Shown: positions 16,216 through 25,772, counted from the first letter of the stretch. The stretch: 47,485 nucleotides of DNA from Brotonthovivens sp045629925 (GCA_045629925.1 JAZQSD010000067.1:1-47485), one strand, 5' to 3'. Notes: generated from the letters alone by a model not told the origin. Made by a program: numbers and translations.

Positions 16216-16238
16216 ATCATTAGAAGAGGAGGTGTCAG

Positions 16239-17015
16239 TTGGAATATACATGGTACATAGATTCGTTTTTTGCCAATCTCTTCTTGGTAGATATGATTGT
16301 GTTTGGTGCGGCAATGTGCTTGATGGGAGGCCATTGTAAAGTGAAAAGATCAATTCTAGCTGCTTTTAGCTCGGCTGTAGCTGAAACGGTCTTATATCTT
16401 ATTTTGCCTAAATACGTATTATATCGGGGGCTTATAATCTGCGTGATAAATCCTCTGGTTGTGTTGGGATTATTTTATCCTCGCAAAAAAAGGGATTTGG
16501 TATCAGGGTATCTGCTGATTACCTCTTTTTTTCTAGTGCTTGGCGGAATGCAAACGCTTTTTTTGTATTGGATATCTGTAAACAAAGGGCTGTTGTTTTG
16601 GAATATTTTGCTAGCAATAGGTGCGTTTGGTGTTTGCTTATGGCAGAAGCATGTTGGCAGACGGCTTGATCGAATCTGTCAGGTAGTTTTGACAATTCAG
16701 GGGAAACAAGTACATTTGAATGCATGTATTGATACAGGAAATTTTCTTAGGGATCCATTTACCGGAAAACCAGTAAATGTAATATCAAGCGTGTGGGTGG
16801 AGAAAATGCAGATACCACTTGATTGTGCCAGATACATACCTTATCACACCGTTGGATGTGAAAAAGATCTTATGCAGGTTGTTACGATAGACAAAATGTT
16901 GATAAAAACAAATGGAAAAGAAACGGTGCGGGAATGGCCAGTGATTGGTCTGGCGCGAGAAAACCTTTTTGAAATGGATGATATACAGATGATATTACAC
17001 AGCGAGATGTTATAG
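16239..17015 (+). CDS. spoIIGA: Sigma-E processing aspartic protease SpoIIGA
   Basis: SpoIIGA is a membrane protease in the mother cell that cuts the pro-sequence from sigma-E after a signal from the forespore. The 258 residues have about five N-terminal membrane helices (to about residue 135) and a C-terminal domain with the retropepsin-like motif ACIDTGNFLRDPFTGKPV around residue 165, carrying the catalytic Asp. It starts with TTG at 16239 preceded by AGGAGG. sigE, encoding its substrate, follows after 13 bases. Confidence 0.93.
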   Translation: MEYTWYIDSFFANLFLVDMIVFGAAMCLMGGHCKVKRSILAAFSSAVAETVLYLILPKYVLYRGLIICVINPLVVLGLFYPRKKRDLVSGYLLITSFFLVLGGMQTLFLYWISVNKGLLFWNILLAIGAFGVCLWQKHVGRRLDRICQVVLTIQGKQVHLNACIDTGNFLRDPFTGKPVNVISSVWVEKMQIPLDCARYIPYHTVGCEKDLMQVVTIDKMLIKTNGKETVREWPVIGLARENLFEMDDIQMILHSEML

Positions 17016-17028
17016 GAAAGGAAATAAT

Positions 17029-17790
17029 ATGGGATTCATAAGTGACAAAATGTATATCAAAATTTCAGTTCCGGAGAAATTTCAATTTAGGATTATGCCT
17101 TCATTACAGAATTTTCTGTTTAAAAAAACAAAAGAACTCCATTATATAGGTGGAGCAGAAGTACTGCCACCACCCCTTAGCCCGGAAAAAGAACTGTCTT
17201 GCATCGACAAACTACAGACGGACGAGTATCAGGAAGCTAGAAGTATGCTGATTGAGCACAATCTGCGTTTGGTGGTGTATATTGCAAAAAAATTCGACAA
17301 TACAGGAGTGGGTGTAGAAGACCTTATTTCCATAGGGACAATTGGTCTGATTAAGTCTATAAATACATATAATCCAGCGAAAAATATCAAGTTGGCAACG
17401 TATGCCTCAAGATGTATTGAAAATGAAATATTGATGCATCTGCGGCGTACAAGCAAAATGAAGATGGAAGTATCCATAGATGAGCCCTTAAATGTGGATT
17501 GGGATGGAAATGAGCTTTTGTTGTCAGATATACTTGGAACAGAAGAAGATATCATATATAAAGACATGGAATTGGAAGTGGAGAGGAAACTGTTAAATAA
17601 AGCGGTAGATAAATTGCCTGCAAGAGAAAGGAAGATTATTGAATTGCGTTATGGCCTTTCATCCAGAGACGGAAAAGAACTTACACAGAAAGAAGTGGCA
17701 GATATGATGGGGATTTCCCAGTCATACATTTCCCGATTGGAGAAAAAGATTATGAAACGCTTGAAAAAAGAAATTGTAAAATATGAATAA
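17029..17790 (+). CDS. sigE: Sporulation RNA polymerase sigma factor SigE (pro-sigma-E)
   Basis: Sigma-E directs early mother-cell transcription during sporulation. The 253-residue protein is made as an inactive precursor: the pro-region (about 1-38) precedes the conserved junction HYIGGAEVLPPPLSPEKE, cleaved by SpoIIGA. Region 2 follows (NLRLVVYIAKKF, GVGVEDLISIGTIGL, YASRCIENEILMHLR) and region 4 with a helix-turn-helix (TQKEVADMMGISQSYISRLE). It sits 13 bases after spoIIGA, the usual pairing. In Bacillus sigG would follow next; here it is displaced and inverted. Confidence 0.96.
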   Translation: MGFISDKMYIKISVPEKFQFRIMPSLQNFLFKKTKELHYIGGAEVLPPPLSPEKELSCIDKLQTDEYQEARSMLIEHNLRLVVYIAKKFDNTGVGVEDLISIGTIGLIKSINTYNPAKNIKLATYASRCIENEILMHLRRTSKMKMEVSIDEPLNVDWDGNELLLSDILGTEEDIIYKDMELEVERKLLNKAVDKLPARERKIIELRYGLSSRDGKELTQKEVADMMGISQSYISRLEKKIMKRLKKEIVKYE

Positions 17791-17888
17791 CATTTAAAAA
17801 AGATGAATTTTTTTTGAATTTTTTATGTTAACTATTGTGCATTTGCCAAAATACCATTAGGATAGACAAGGAGAAAAAGTTGGACTGA

Positions 17889-19319
17889 ATGCATCAAGGA
17901 AGTGAAAAGTTGGGCAGAACGAAAGAAAGATTAAGACGAAGACGCAGACAACAGATGCAAGAGCGATTCCTAAAGATTGCTTTTCTGGTGATTGTTTTGC
18001 TGATTATTATATATATCGTGGGTACGATTTTTGCTGCAAAGCATTTTGTGGGCAGAGATACAGTGTTTGGCGTTAAGATTGCCAGACAGACACCGGAGAG
18101 CTTGAAAGAGAAAGTTATCGACAAAGTGTCTGATTATAAGATTACTTTGTCTACGCGAAGCGGCGAAGAAGTAATCACTGCCGATGAAATCGGACTTCAT
18201 TTTTCGGACAATGGTCTGATTGAAGAAATGAAGGATGAGCAGAGAAAAGTATTTTGGTTTGCTGGGATTCTGGGTAAATCAGAAGACATTCCGATTCGTA
18301 TGGCTTATGATGAGGAACTGATGGAAGAGAAACTTAGCAGTCTGGTATGCCTTAATGAAGAGGCTATGGTCGCACCGGTGGATGCGCACCTTGAATACGT
18401 GGATACTCAGTATGAGATTATAAAAGAAGTAATGGGGACAACGGTTGATAGGGATAGTACGAAGACATTGATCCAGACAGCTATTTTAAATGGCGAAGAA
18501 CATCTTGACCTTGAAGAGGCAGGCTGTTACATAGATCCAGTTGTGTACGATGATTTCAGAGAACTGGATGTAATGAAAAGAAATGTTAACAAATTGGTGG
18601 ATGTAACCATTGTTTACGATTTCAAAGATAGATCTGAAACTGTTGATGGTGCAAAGATTTCTGAATGGATTGTTTTTTATGATGATTTTTCATTTGAGTT
18701 GAGCCGAGAACGTGTGGAAGCTTATATGAAAGATCTTGGTAAAACATACGATACTTTTGGATTGCCACATAAGTTCTATACCAGCAATGGTCATAATGTT
18801 GTGTTAGATTATGGGGATTATGGCTGGTGTATTAACAAGACAGAATCAGCGGAAGCTTTAATAGAACTAATAGAGGCTGGACAGTCTGTGACAACAGAAC
18901 CTATATATCTCTATGAAGCGAAAGAGCGAGGCCAAAATGATATTGGTGATACTTACATCGAAGTGTCTATCGCACAGCAGAGAATGTGGTGCTATGTAGA
19001 TGGTGTGTGTATCGTTGATACACCGGTAGTTACAGGAACAAAAGGAGTGGAAGACAGAGAAACTCCTAGAGATGGTGTCTGGGCTATTGACGCCAAAATG
19101 ACAGATTACAATCTGGTGGGAGAGGATTATGATTCTCATGTAGATTATTGGCTTCCATTTAATGGGAACGTTGGAGTTCATGATGCGGACTGGAGAGAAG
19201 AGTTTGGCGGGAACATTTATACTACAAACGGATCCCACGGTTGTGTAAACACTCCATACAGAGCTGCAAAAAAGATATATGAAAATGTATCGATCGGAAC
19301 ACCGGTCATCGTGTATTAA
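17889..19319 (+). CDS. L,D-transpeptidase (YkuD family) with membrane anchor
   Basis: This 476-residue protein has a strongly basic N-terminus, one membrane helix (about 27-49) and a long extracellular region resembling the two putative peptidoglycan-binding domains that often precede YkuD domains. The C-terminal YkuD domain (about 355-476) carries GVHDADW and the catalytic SHGCVNTP, with Cys near residue 450. Such enzymes form 3-3 cross-links in peptidoglycan. Start is uncertain: the ATG at 17889 has its nearest good site 15 bases upstream, while a TTG at 17910 has AAGGAAG nearby. It lies between sigE and sigG, suggesting a role in the spore or sporulation envelope. Confidence 0.9.
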   Translation: MHQGSEKLGRTKERLRRRRRQQMQERFLKIAFLVIVLLIIIYIVGTIFAAKHFVGRDTVFGVKIARQTPESLKEKVIDKVSDYKITLSTRSGEEVITADEIGLHFSDNGLIEEMKDEQRKVFWFAGILGKSEDIPIRMAYDEELMEEKLSSLVCLNEEAMVAPVDAHLEYVDTQYEIIKEVMGTTVDRDSTKTLIQTAILNGEEHLDLEEAGCYIDPVVYDDFRELDVMKRNVNKLVDVTIVYDFKDRSETVDGAKISEWIVFYDDFSFELSRERVEAYMKDLGKTYDTFGLPHKFYTSNGHNVVLDYGDYGWCINKTESAEALIELIEAGQSVTTEPIYLYEAKERGQNDIGDTYIEVSIAQQRMWCYVDGVCIVDTPVVTGTKGVEDRETPRDGVWAIDAKMTDYNLVGEDYDSHVDYWLPFNGNVGVHDADWREEFGGNIYTTNGSHGCVNTPYRAAKKIYENVSIGTPVIVY

Positions 19320-19327
19320 AAATATGT

Positions 19328-19370
19328 ATCCTCTTGGATTAATGAGTCATTAGTTCAAGAGGATTTTTTT
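19328..19370 (+). terminator. Terminator between the L,D-transpeptidase gene and convergent sigG
   Basis: ATCCTCTTG (19328-19336) pairs with CAAGAGGAT (19356-19364), with inner arms TAATGA/TCATTA, followed by T7 on the plus strand. The structure is nearly symmetric but only the plus strand has a good T run. Confidence 0.88.
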
Positions 19371-20148
19371 ATGCGTTCAGATAGTTGCGCATATTTGTCA
19401 GAGCTGCCTTTTCTAGACGACTGACTTGAGCCTGGGAGATCTGTATTTCTTGGGCGACTTCTGTCTGGGTTTTCCCTTGAAAAAATCGAAGCTGTATGAT
19501 GAGATTTTCGCGTTCGCTGAGACGATTCATAGCATCGCTTAGTGACAGTTCTTCAACCCAACGGTCTTCTTTGTTTTTCTTGTCACTGATCTGATCCATA
19601 ACATATAAGGCATCGCTGCCATCGGTATAAATGGGATCATACAAACTTACAGGGGTCTGAATGGCATCGAGGGCGTAGGTGATTTCTTCTTCTGGTATGC
19701 CTATTTCTGTTGATATCTCAGAGAGAGAAGGATCCTGATTGTTTTTTCGTGTCATAAGTTCCTGGGCTTGCAGGGCCTTGTATGCAATGTCCCTTAGGGA
19801 TCGGCTTACGCGCACGGCGTTGTTGTCTCTTAAGTATCGTCGTACTTCCCCGATGATCATTGGAACGGCATATGTTGAGAATTTTACCTGCATGTTAGGG
19901 TCAAAATTATCGATGGATTTGATCAGGCCAATGCATCCAATCTGAAACAGATCATCTACGTTTTCATTGCTTCCCGAAAAACGTCGGATAATGCTGAGTA
20001 CAAGCCTTAGATTGCCCCGAATGTATATTTCACGAGCCTCTTTGTCCCCGGCCTGGATTCGCTGAAAGAGAGCTGTTTTTTCTTCTTCGTTAAGGATTGG
20101 GAGAGTGGCAGTATTAACTCCGGAAATTTCTACTTTAAAAGAACTCAT
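19369..20148 (-). CDS. sigG: Forespore sigma factor SigG
   Basis: Sigma-G drives late forespore transcription. The 259 residues match the family in length and in diagnostic segments: an N-terminal VEISGVNTATLPIL, region 2 NLRLVLSIIRRFSGSNENVD, VKFSTYAVPMIIGEVRRYLR, and region 4 TQTEVAQEIQISQAQVSRLE. The first of these distinguishes SigG from SigF and SigB. It is transcribed towards sigE, with the L,D-transpeptidase gene between, instead of standing just after sigE in the same direction. A sigma-F/G-type promoter lies upstream. Confidence 0.95.
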   Translation of the reverse strand: MSSFKVEISGVNTATLPILNEEEKTALFQRIQAGDKEAREIYIRGNLRLVLSIIRRFSGSNENVDDLFQIGCIGLIKSIDNFDPNMQVKFSTYAVPMIIGEVRRYLRDNNAVRVSRSLRDIAYKALQAQELMTRKNNQDPSLSEISTEIGIPEEEITYALDAIQTPVSLYDPIYTDGSDALYVMDQISDKKNKEDRWVEELSLSDAMNRLSERENLIIQLRFFQGKTQTEVAQEIQISQAQVSRLEKAALTNMRNYLNA

Positions 20149-20181
20149 TCTGATAGACCTCCAGAAAAAAAGTGATATTTA

Positions 20182-20211
20182 AAGGATGCTCAATTGAGAA
20201 AAAACTATTCA
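20182..20211 (-). promoter_or_regulatory. Candidate forespore (sigma-F/sigma-G) promoter of sigG
   Basis: Read on the minus strand, TGAATA (20211-20206) is followed after 17 bases by CATCCTT (20188-20182), close to the sigma-G consensus TGMATA and CATACTA. It ends 33 bases before the sigG start. Forespore-type transcription of sigG and autoactivation are established in Bacillus. Confidence 0.5.
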
Positions 20212-20297
20212 GAAAAATGGTGGCAAAACAAGAAGAAGTATGATATCCTATGTGCTGAAAATGTGACAAGACACCTGTAAAGAATGAGGTATGATAT

Positions 20298-21344
20298 ATG
20301 AAACAATTTAAAAAATATATGAACCATTTATTGATCGATGGGCTAAGCGGCATGGCGCTGGGGCTTTTCTCCACACTGATCATTGGAACTATTATCGGGC
20401 AGATTGGTTCTCTGCTGGATAACAATATCGGTTTCTATCTGATTGCTATTTCCAATGTGGCAAAAACAGTGACTGGTGCAGGTATCGGTGTGGGTGTTGC
20501 TGTAAAGTTCAAAGAGGGACCTTTGGTAACGGTATCTGCTGCTGTGGCTGGTATGATAGGGGCCTTTCCAAATGCAGCCCAGGAGGCGTTTGTTCTTGGA
20601 AAAGCAGGGGAGCCATTGGGGGCCTTTGTTGCGGCTTTGGTAGCTATCGAGATTGGACATCTTGTTGCGGGAAAAACAAAGATTGACATTATTCTGACTC
20701 CGTTGGTTTCCATATGCAGTGGAGCGGTGGCAGGTTTTTTGATTGGGCCACCAATTTCAACATTTATGAGATGGCTTGGCAATCTGGTTAATATTAATGT
20801 GGAAGCGCAGCCAGTAATCGGTGGAATTGCAGTTGCTGTGTTAATGGGAATGATTCTGACACTTCCTATCAGTTCGGCGGCGCTTGGTGTTTCTATGGGA
20901 CTTACCGGACTGGCGGCAGGAGCGGCCTGCGTAGGATGCTGTTGTCAGATGATAGGATTTGCCATTGCAAGTTACAGAGAAAATAAGATTGGTGGGTTCA
21001 TTGCTCAGGGTATCGGTACTTCAATGTTGCAAGTGCCAAACATTGTGAAAAAGCCGATCATTTGGCTTCCACCAATCATTTCCAGTGCAATTTTAGGTCC
21101 GGTCGCAGCAGCGGTGCTTGGAATGGTAAACACTCCGATTGGATCTGGCATGGGAACATCCGGTTTTGTAGGACAGATTGCAGCTGTTGGGGCAATGGCA
21201 GAAGCAGGTATAACGCCTGGAAGTATTGTAATTCAGATTGTTTTAATGCATTTTGTGTTGCCTGCAGTGCTGACTCTGGTGTTCTCTGAAGTTATGCGCA
21301 AAATAGGCTGGATCAAGTATGGTGACATGAAATTAGACGTATAG
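20298..21344 (+). CDS. PTS-IIC-like / PfoR-type integral membrane protein
   Basis: This 348-residue, very hydrophobic protein has about nine to ten membrane helices rich in Gly and Ala. It resembles the PTS_EIIC type 2 family represented by Clostridium perfringens PfoR: a sugar-permease-like membrane domain without attached IIA or IIB domains. Motifs include GAGIGVGVAVKFKEGPLVTV and a Cys cluster AACVGCCCQMIGFA near residue 210. No IIA, IIB or enzyme I gene is nearby, so a sugar transport role is doubtful; regulation or transport of an unknown solute is possible. It stands alone between sigG and argS. Confidence 0.75.
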   Translation: MKQFKKYMNHLLIDGLSGMALGLFSTLIIGTIIGQIGSLLDNNIGFYLIAISNVAKTVTGAGIGVGVAVKFKEGPLVTVSAAVAGMIGAFPNAAQEAFVLGKAGEPLGAFVAALVAIEIGHLVAGKTKIDIILTPLVSICSGAVAGFLIGPPISTFMRWLGNLVNINVEAQPVIGGIAVAVLMGMILTLPISSAALGVSMGLTGLAAGAACVGCCCQMIGFAIASYRENKIGGFIAQGIGTSMLQVPNIVKKPIIWLPPIISSAILGPVAAAVLGMVNTPIGSGMGTSGFVGQIAAVGAMAEAGITPGSIVIQIVLMHFVLPAVLTLVFSEVMRKIGWIKYGDMKLDV

Positions 21345-21371
21345 ACTTTGTAACTATTTGGCTATCTCGAC

Positions 21372-21400
21372 TTGCGTCTGTGAAAAAAAAGCATTATACT
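21372..21400 (+). promoter_or_regulatory. Promoter of argS
   Basis: TTGCGT (21372-21377) and TATACT (21395-21400) are 17 bases apart. The leader to the ATG at 21435 is about 28 bases, which leaves no room for a T-box. Confidence 0.75.
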
Positions 21401-21434
21401 TAGACAGATGTAAAAGAGAAAGGATACTAGACAT

Positions 21435-23201
21435 ATGAAGAAAATTCTCGATTTGATTACAGCAGAAGTAACAAAAGCGTTTGTTCAGGCGGGTTATGAA
21501 GATAAGTTCGGAAAAGTAACTTTATCTAACAGACCTGACCTTTGTGAATATCAGTGCAATGGAGCTATGGCAGCTGCAAAACAGTACAAGAAAGCACCTT
21601 TTATGATTGCGGATGAAGTGGCAGCATTACTTGCAGATCATGAAATGTTTTCAGCAGTTGATTCTGTAAAACCAGGTTTTTTAAATTTGAAACTCAATGA
21701 ATCCTATCTTGCTGAGTATTTAAATCAGATGCAGTCAGATGAAAGATTCGGTGCTGAAAAGACAGAAAACCCACAGACTATCATGATTGATTACGGCGGA
21801 CCAAACGTGGCAAAACCTCTCCATGTAGGACATCTTCGTTCTGCAGTTATCGGCGAAGCTATCAAACGTATTGGTAAGTTTATGGGTCATGAAATGATCG
21901 GTGACGTACATCTTGGTGACTGGGGTCTTCAGATGGGACTCATCATTACAGAATTGAAATTACGCAAGCCAGAGCTTTGTTATTTTGACGACTCTTATGA
22001 AGGCGAATATCCAGAAGAAGCACCATTTGTAATCTCAGAATTGGAAGAAATCTATCCAACAGCAAGTGGAAAATCTAAGGAAGACGAAGCATACAAAGAT
22101 GCAGCTATGCAGGCTACATTTGAACTTCAGAATGGAAGAAGAGGCTACCAGGCATTGTTAAAACATATTCTGGAAGTTTCTGTTACTGATTTAAAGAAAA
22201 ATTATGAAAAATTAAATGTTTCCTTTGAACTTTGGAAGGGTGAATCTGATGCACAGCCATTTATTCCAGATATGGTAGAGAAGATGAAGGCTGGCGGTCA
22301 CGCATATGAAAGCGAAGGTGCGCTTGTTGTGGATGTGAAAGAAGAAACAGACACAAAAGAGATTCCACCATGTATTATTTTGAAGTCAGACGGAGCATCT
22401 TTATACAGCACAACAGATCTTGCAACACTTGTAATGCGTATGGAAGAGTATAATCCTGAGTCTATTATTTATATTACAGACAAAAGACAGGCGCTTCACT
22501 TTGAACAGGTATTCCGCTGTGCAAAGAAAACAGGTATTGTAAAGCCAGAGACTGAACTGACACACATTGGATTTGGAACAATGAACGGAAAAGATGGAAA
22601 ACCATTCAAGACTCGTCAGGGTGGTGTAATGCGTTTGGAACATCTCTTGGATGATATTCAGGAACAGATGTATGCGAAAATCTGTGAAAATGAAACAATG
22701 GGCGATGAGGAAGCAAGAGAGACAGCACAGAAGGTAGCTCTTTCTGCGATCAAGTACGGGGATCTGTCCAATCAGGCTGCAAAGGATTATGTGTTTGACG
22801 TAGAACGCTTCACATCATTTGAAGGAAATACAGGTCCATATATTTTATACACAATCGTTCGTATGAAATCTATCTTGAAGAAATACGCAGAGGCTGGACA
22901 TTCAGTTGCGGGAAGAACAATCCTTCCAGCTGCTTCTGAAAGCGAAAAAGGCCTAATGCTTGAACTTTCCAAGTTTAACAGCGTAATGGAAAATGCATAT
23001 GCAGAACTTGCGCCACATAAGATTTGTGCATACATCTATGATTTGGCTAATGCGTTTAATCATTTTTATCATGCGACACGTATTCTTGCAGAAACAGATG
23101 AAGCTCTGCAGGCAAGCTACATTAAGATGTTAGAACTTACAAGAGACGTTTTAGAAACATGCATTGATGTGTTAGGTTTTTCTGCACCAGAACGTATGTA
23201 G
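21435..23201 (+). CDS. argS: Arginyl-tRNA synthetase
   Basis: This class I synthetase charges tRNA-Arg. The 588-residue protein has the N-terminal additional domain (about 1-110), the HIGH-type motif in NVAKPLHVGHLRSAVIG near residue 135, the catalytic core with GDWGLQMG, a region FGTMNGKDGKPFKTRQGG standing where other class I enzymes have KMSKS, and the DALR anticodon-binding domain at the end (about 470-588). AAAGGAT lies before the ATG. A terminator-like hairpin follows at 23246. Confidence 0.97.
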   Translation: MKKILDLITAEVTKAFVQAGYEDKFGKVTLSNRPDLCEYQCNGAMAAAKQYKKAPFMIADEVAALLADHEMFSAVDSVKPGFLNLKLNESYLAEYLNQMQSDERFGAEKTENPQTIMIDYGGPNVAKPLHVGHLRSAVIGEAIKRIGKFMGHEMIGDVHLGDWGLQMGLIITELKLRKPELCYFDDSYEGEYPEEAPFVISELEEIYPTASGKSKEDEAYKDAAMQATFELQNGRRGYQALLKHILEVSVTDLKKNYEKLNVSFELWKGESDAQPFIPDMVEKMKAGGHAYESEGALVVDVKEETDTKEIPPCIILKSDGASLYSTTDLATLVMRMEEYNPESIIYITDKRQALHFEQVFRCAKKTGIVKPETELTHIGFGTMNGKDGKPFKTRQGGVMRLEHLLDDIQEQMYAKICENETMGDEEARETAQKVALSAIKYGDLSNQAAKDYVFDVERFTSFEGNTGPYILYTIVRMKSILKKYAEAGHSVAGRTILPAASESEKGLMLELSKFNSVMENAYAELAPHKICAYIYDLANAFNHFYHATRILAETDEALQASYIKMLELTRDVLETCIDVLGFSAPERM

Positions 23202-23245
23202 TCAACGGACTTTTGGGTAGGCATAATAAGACAGAATGAGATAAG

Positions 23246-23307
23246 CAAAAAATATGCTCCATGAAAGGTATCTTTAAAAGATAATCTTTTTGATGGGGCA
23301 TATTTTT
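23246..23307 (+). terminator. Terminator after argS
   Basis: AAAAATATGCTCCAT (about 23248-23262) pairs with ATGGGGCATATTTTT (23293-23307), with an inner TATCTT/AAGATA hairpin. The A-rich and T-rich flanks make it potentially bidirectional. Confidence 0.75.
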
Positions 23308-23385
23308 AGTTTGAAAGTTTAAATTTATATAATTTTGTGTTAATATAAATAGTTGAGTGATTGTAAAGAGAACAGGAGGTATCTT

Positions 23386-24024
23386 ATGGATCCAAAGAAA
23401 GAGTATTATGCAAAGGTTGCAGAGACCATTATCAAAAATTTAAAGCAGCGCCGTATGGAAGGGTATTATTGTGAAACATCAGAGGATGCTCTTGCATTAG
23501 TGATGAGATTGATTCCAGAAGGTTCTTCCGTATCATTTGGGGGTTCTGTAACATTGACAGAGACCGGAATCCTTCAGCAGTTGAGAGATAGAGAAGATAT
23601 CACACTTTATGATAGAAGTACATGCAAAACACCAGAGGAGATCAAACAGGTATATCGCCAGGCTTTTTCCTGTGACAGTTATCTGATGAGTACAAATGCG
23701 ATTACCATCAATGGTGAATTAATTAATATTGATGGCACAGCAAATCGTGTGGCGGCTCTTTGCTATGGACCTGACCAGGTTATCGTTGTAGTTGGTATCA
23801 ACAAGATCGTGTCAGATATCGAAAGCGGATACAAACGTGTAAAAGATATTGCGTCACCACAAAACGGTATCCGTCTTGACAGAAAGACCCCATGTGCTAT
23901 CAATGGTAAATGCGGAGAATGCTGGGGTGAAGGCTGCATGTGCAGTCAGACAGTGATCACACGCAGAAGTGCGGTGGAGAATCGCATAAAAGTAGTAATT
24001 GTTGGAGAGAATTTAGGATATTAA
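23386..24024 (+). CDS. LUD domain protein (LutC/YkgG-like)
   Basis: This 212-residue protein of the LUD (DUF162) family shares the fold of LutC and of part of LutB, which serve lactate oxidation. Visible features are the SVSFGGSVTLTETGI loop near residue 55, NAITINGELINIDGTANRVA near 110, and a C-terminal Cys cluster CAINGKCGECWGEGCMC (about 175-192) that could bind a metal or Fe-S cluster. No lutA or lutB is adjacent, so a lactate role is unsupported. I chose the ATG at 23386, 8 bases after an AGGAGG site, over the one at 23353. It heads a five-gene operon. Confidence 0.85.
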   Translation: MDPKKEYYAKVAETIIKNLKQRRMEGYYCETSEDALALVMRLIPEGSSVSFGGSVTLTETGILQQLRDREDITLYDRSTCKTPEEIKQVYRQAFSCDSYLMSTNAITINGELINIDGTANRVAALCYGPDQVIVVVGINKIVSDIESGYKRVKDIASPQNGIRLDRKTPCAINGKCGECWGEGCMCSQTVITRRSAVENRIKVVIVGENLGY

Positions 24025-24028
24025 TACC

Positions 24029-25759
24029 ATGAGAAAAAATTTGAAACGTTTGTTCAAATATTATAAGCCATATAGAAAAATGTTCTGGGCGGATATGTTT
24101 TTTGCGATTCTAGCGGCGGCAGTGGCGCTGACAATTCCTTTGATTGTTAGATATATTACATCTGAGGTAGTGTATTTTGAGACAGAGATCGCATTTGACA
24201 ATATCATCAAACTGGGTATTTTTATGGTCGTTTTGATCGGAATACAGCTATATAGCCAGTTTTTTATTACTAATTACGGACATGTAATGGGTGCAAAGAT
24301 TGAGTATGATATGCGCGCAGAGATCTTTTCACATTATCAGAAATTATCCTTCCGATTTTTTGACGATCAGAAGGTAGGGCAGTTGATGTCTCGTATTACA
24401 TCCGATTTGTTTGATATTACAGAGTTGCTCCATCATGGACCGGAAAACATTGTTATCTCAATTATTAAACTGGTGGGCGCATTAGTGATCATGCTGACTA
24501 TCAGTCCAAAGTTAACGTTGGCAGCTTTTATATTAGTTCCGTTCATGTTGATCTATGCCTTTGTTTTCAATAAGAAGATGAAGAAGGCGTTTAAGACAAA
24601 TCGTGTTCGCATAGCAGAGATCAATGGTCAGATTGAAGATAATCTGTCCGGCATTCGTGTGGTAAAATCTTTTGCCAACGAGGAGATTGAAAAATCCAAA
24701 TTTAAAATAGGCAATAACGGATTTTTGGCTTCTAAGAAACGCACATATAAGTATATGGGTGGTTATCACTCAGGAATGAATGCATTTACTATGGGAATCA
24801 CCGTAGTGGTTATTATTGCCGGCGGTGTAATGATGACAAAAGGTGCTTGTGACATCACAGATTTAGTAGCATTCTTGTTGTATATCAATGTGTTTACAGA
24901 TCCAATCAAGATATTGATTGAATTTACAGAAATGTTCCAAAATGGATATTCTGGTTTTGAACGTTTTGTTGAGATTATGGAGATCGATCCTGATATTAAG
25001 GATGCAGAAGGGGCCAGAGAATTAATGGATGTTCAGGGAGATATAACATTTGAAAATGTTTCATTCCACTATGCTGATTCAGATCAGATTGTGTTGGAAA
25101 ATGTTTCCTTGGATGTGAAGGCCGGTGAATATATTGCGCTTGTTGGGCCATCTGGAGCAGGTAAATCTACCCTTTGCAGTTTGATTCCTAGATTTTACGA
25201 ACCGACAGAGGGCGTAATTAAAGTGGATGGAATCGATATCAGAGAAATTTCTCAAAAAAGCCTTCGTAATCATATTGGTATCGTGCAGCAGGATGTATAT
25301 CTTTTTGCGGGTACTATTTTTGAAAACATTCAGTACGGCAGACCAGATGCTACAAGAGAGGAAGTTATCCAGGCAGCAAAACGTGCTAACGCCCATGATT
25401 TTATCATGTCTTTCCCTGAGGGGTATGATACAGATATCGGGCAGCGAGGCGTGAAACTTTCTGGCGGACAAAAGCAGAGACTTTCTATTGCCAGAGTATT
25501 TTTGAAAAACCCACCTATTTTGATCTTTGATGAGGCCACTTCTGCACTTGATAATGAAAGTGAAAAAGTAGTACAGGATTCGTTGGAAACACTGGCTGCA
25601 AACCGAACTACATTTGTGATAGCTCACAGATTGTCTACTATCCGAAATGCGCAGAAGATTCTTGTGCTGACCGAAAATGGTATAGAAGAAAGCGGCAGTC
25701 ACAAAGAACTGATTGAAAAAGATGGTATTTATAAAAAACTATATGAAATCCAGTATTAA
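24029..25759 (+). CDS. ABC transporter, fused permease and ATP-binding protein
   Basis: This 576-residue half-transporter of the exporter (MsbA/multidrug) type has six membrane helices in residues 15-310 and a nucleotide-binding domain in 335-570. Walker A is GPSGAGKST near residue 375, the signature is LSGGQKQRLSIARV near 475, and Walker B with the catalytic Glu is ILIFDEATSALD near 498. It would act as a homodimer, since no partner gene is adjacent. The start is 4 bases after the LUD gene stop, so the two are probably coupled. The substrate is unknown. Confidence 0.93.
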   Translation: MRKNLKRLFKYYKPYRKMFWADMFFAILAAAVALTIPLIVRYITSEVVYFETEIAFDNIIKLGIFMVVLIGIQLYSQFFITNYGHVMGAKIEYDMRAEIFSHYQKLSFRFFDDQKVGQLMSRITSDLFDITELLHHGPENIVISIIKLVGALVIMLTISPKLTLAAFILVPFMLIYAFVFNKKMKKAFKTNRVRIAEINGQIEDNLSGIRVVKSFANEEIEKSKFKIGNNGFLASKKRTYKYMGGYHSGMNAFTMGITVVVIIAGGVMMTKGACDITDLVAFLLYINVFTDPIKILIEFTEMFQNGYSGFERFVEIMEIDPDIKDAEGARELMDVQGDITFENVSFHYADSDQIVLENVSLDVKAGEYIALVGPSGAGKSTLCSLIPRFYEPTEGVIKVDGIDIREISQKSLRNHIGIVQQDVYLFAGTIFENIQYGRPDATREEVIQAAKRANAHDFIMSFPEGYDTDIGQRGVKLSGGQKQRLSIARVFLKNPPILIFDEATSALDNESEKVVQDSLETLAANRTTFVIAHRLSTIRNAQKILVLTENGIEESGSHKELIEKDGIYKKLYEIQY

Positions 25760-25772
25760 GTAAGGATATAAA

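Noticed and set aside
20298..21344. A complete sugar PTS
   Set aside because: Only a IIC-like membrane domain is present; no IIA or IIB domain lies nearby, and the HPr-like gene is 16 kb away in another context.
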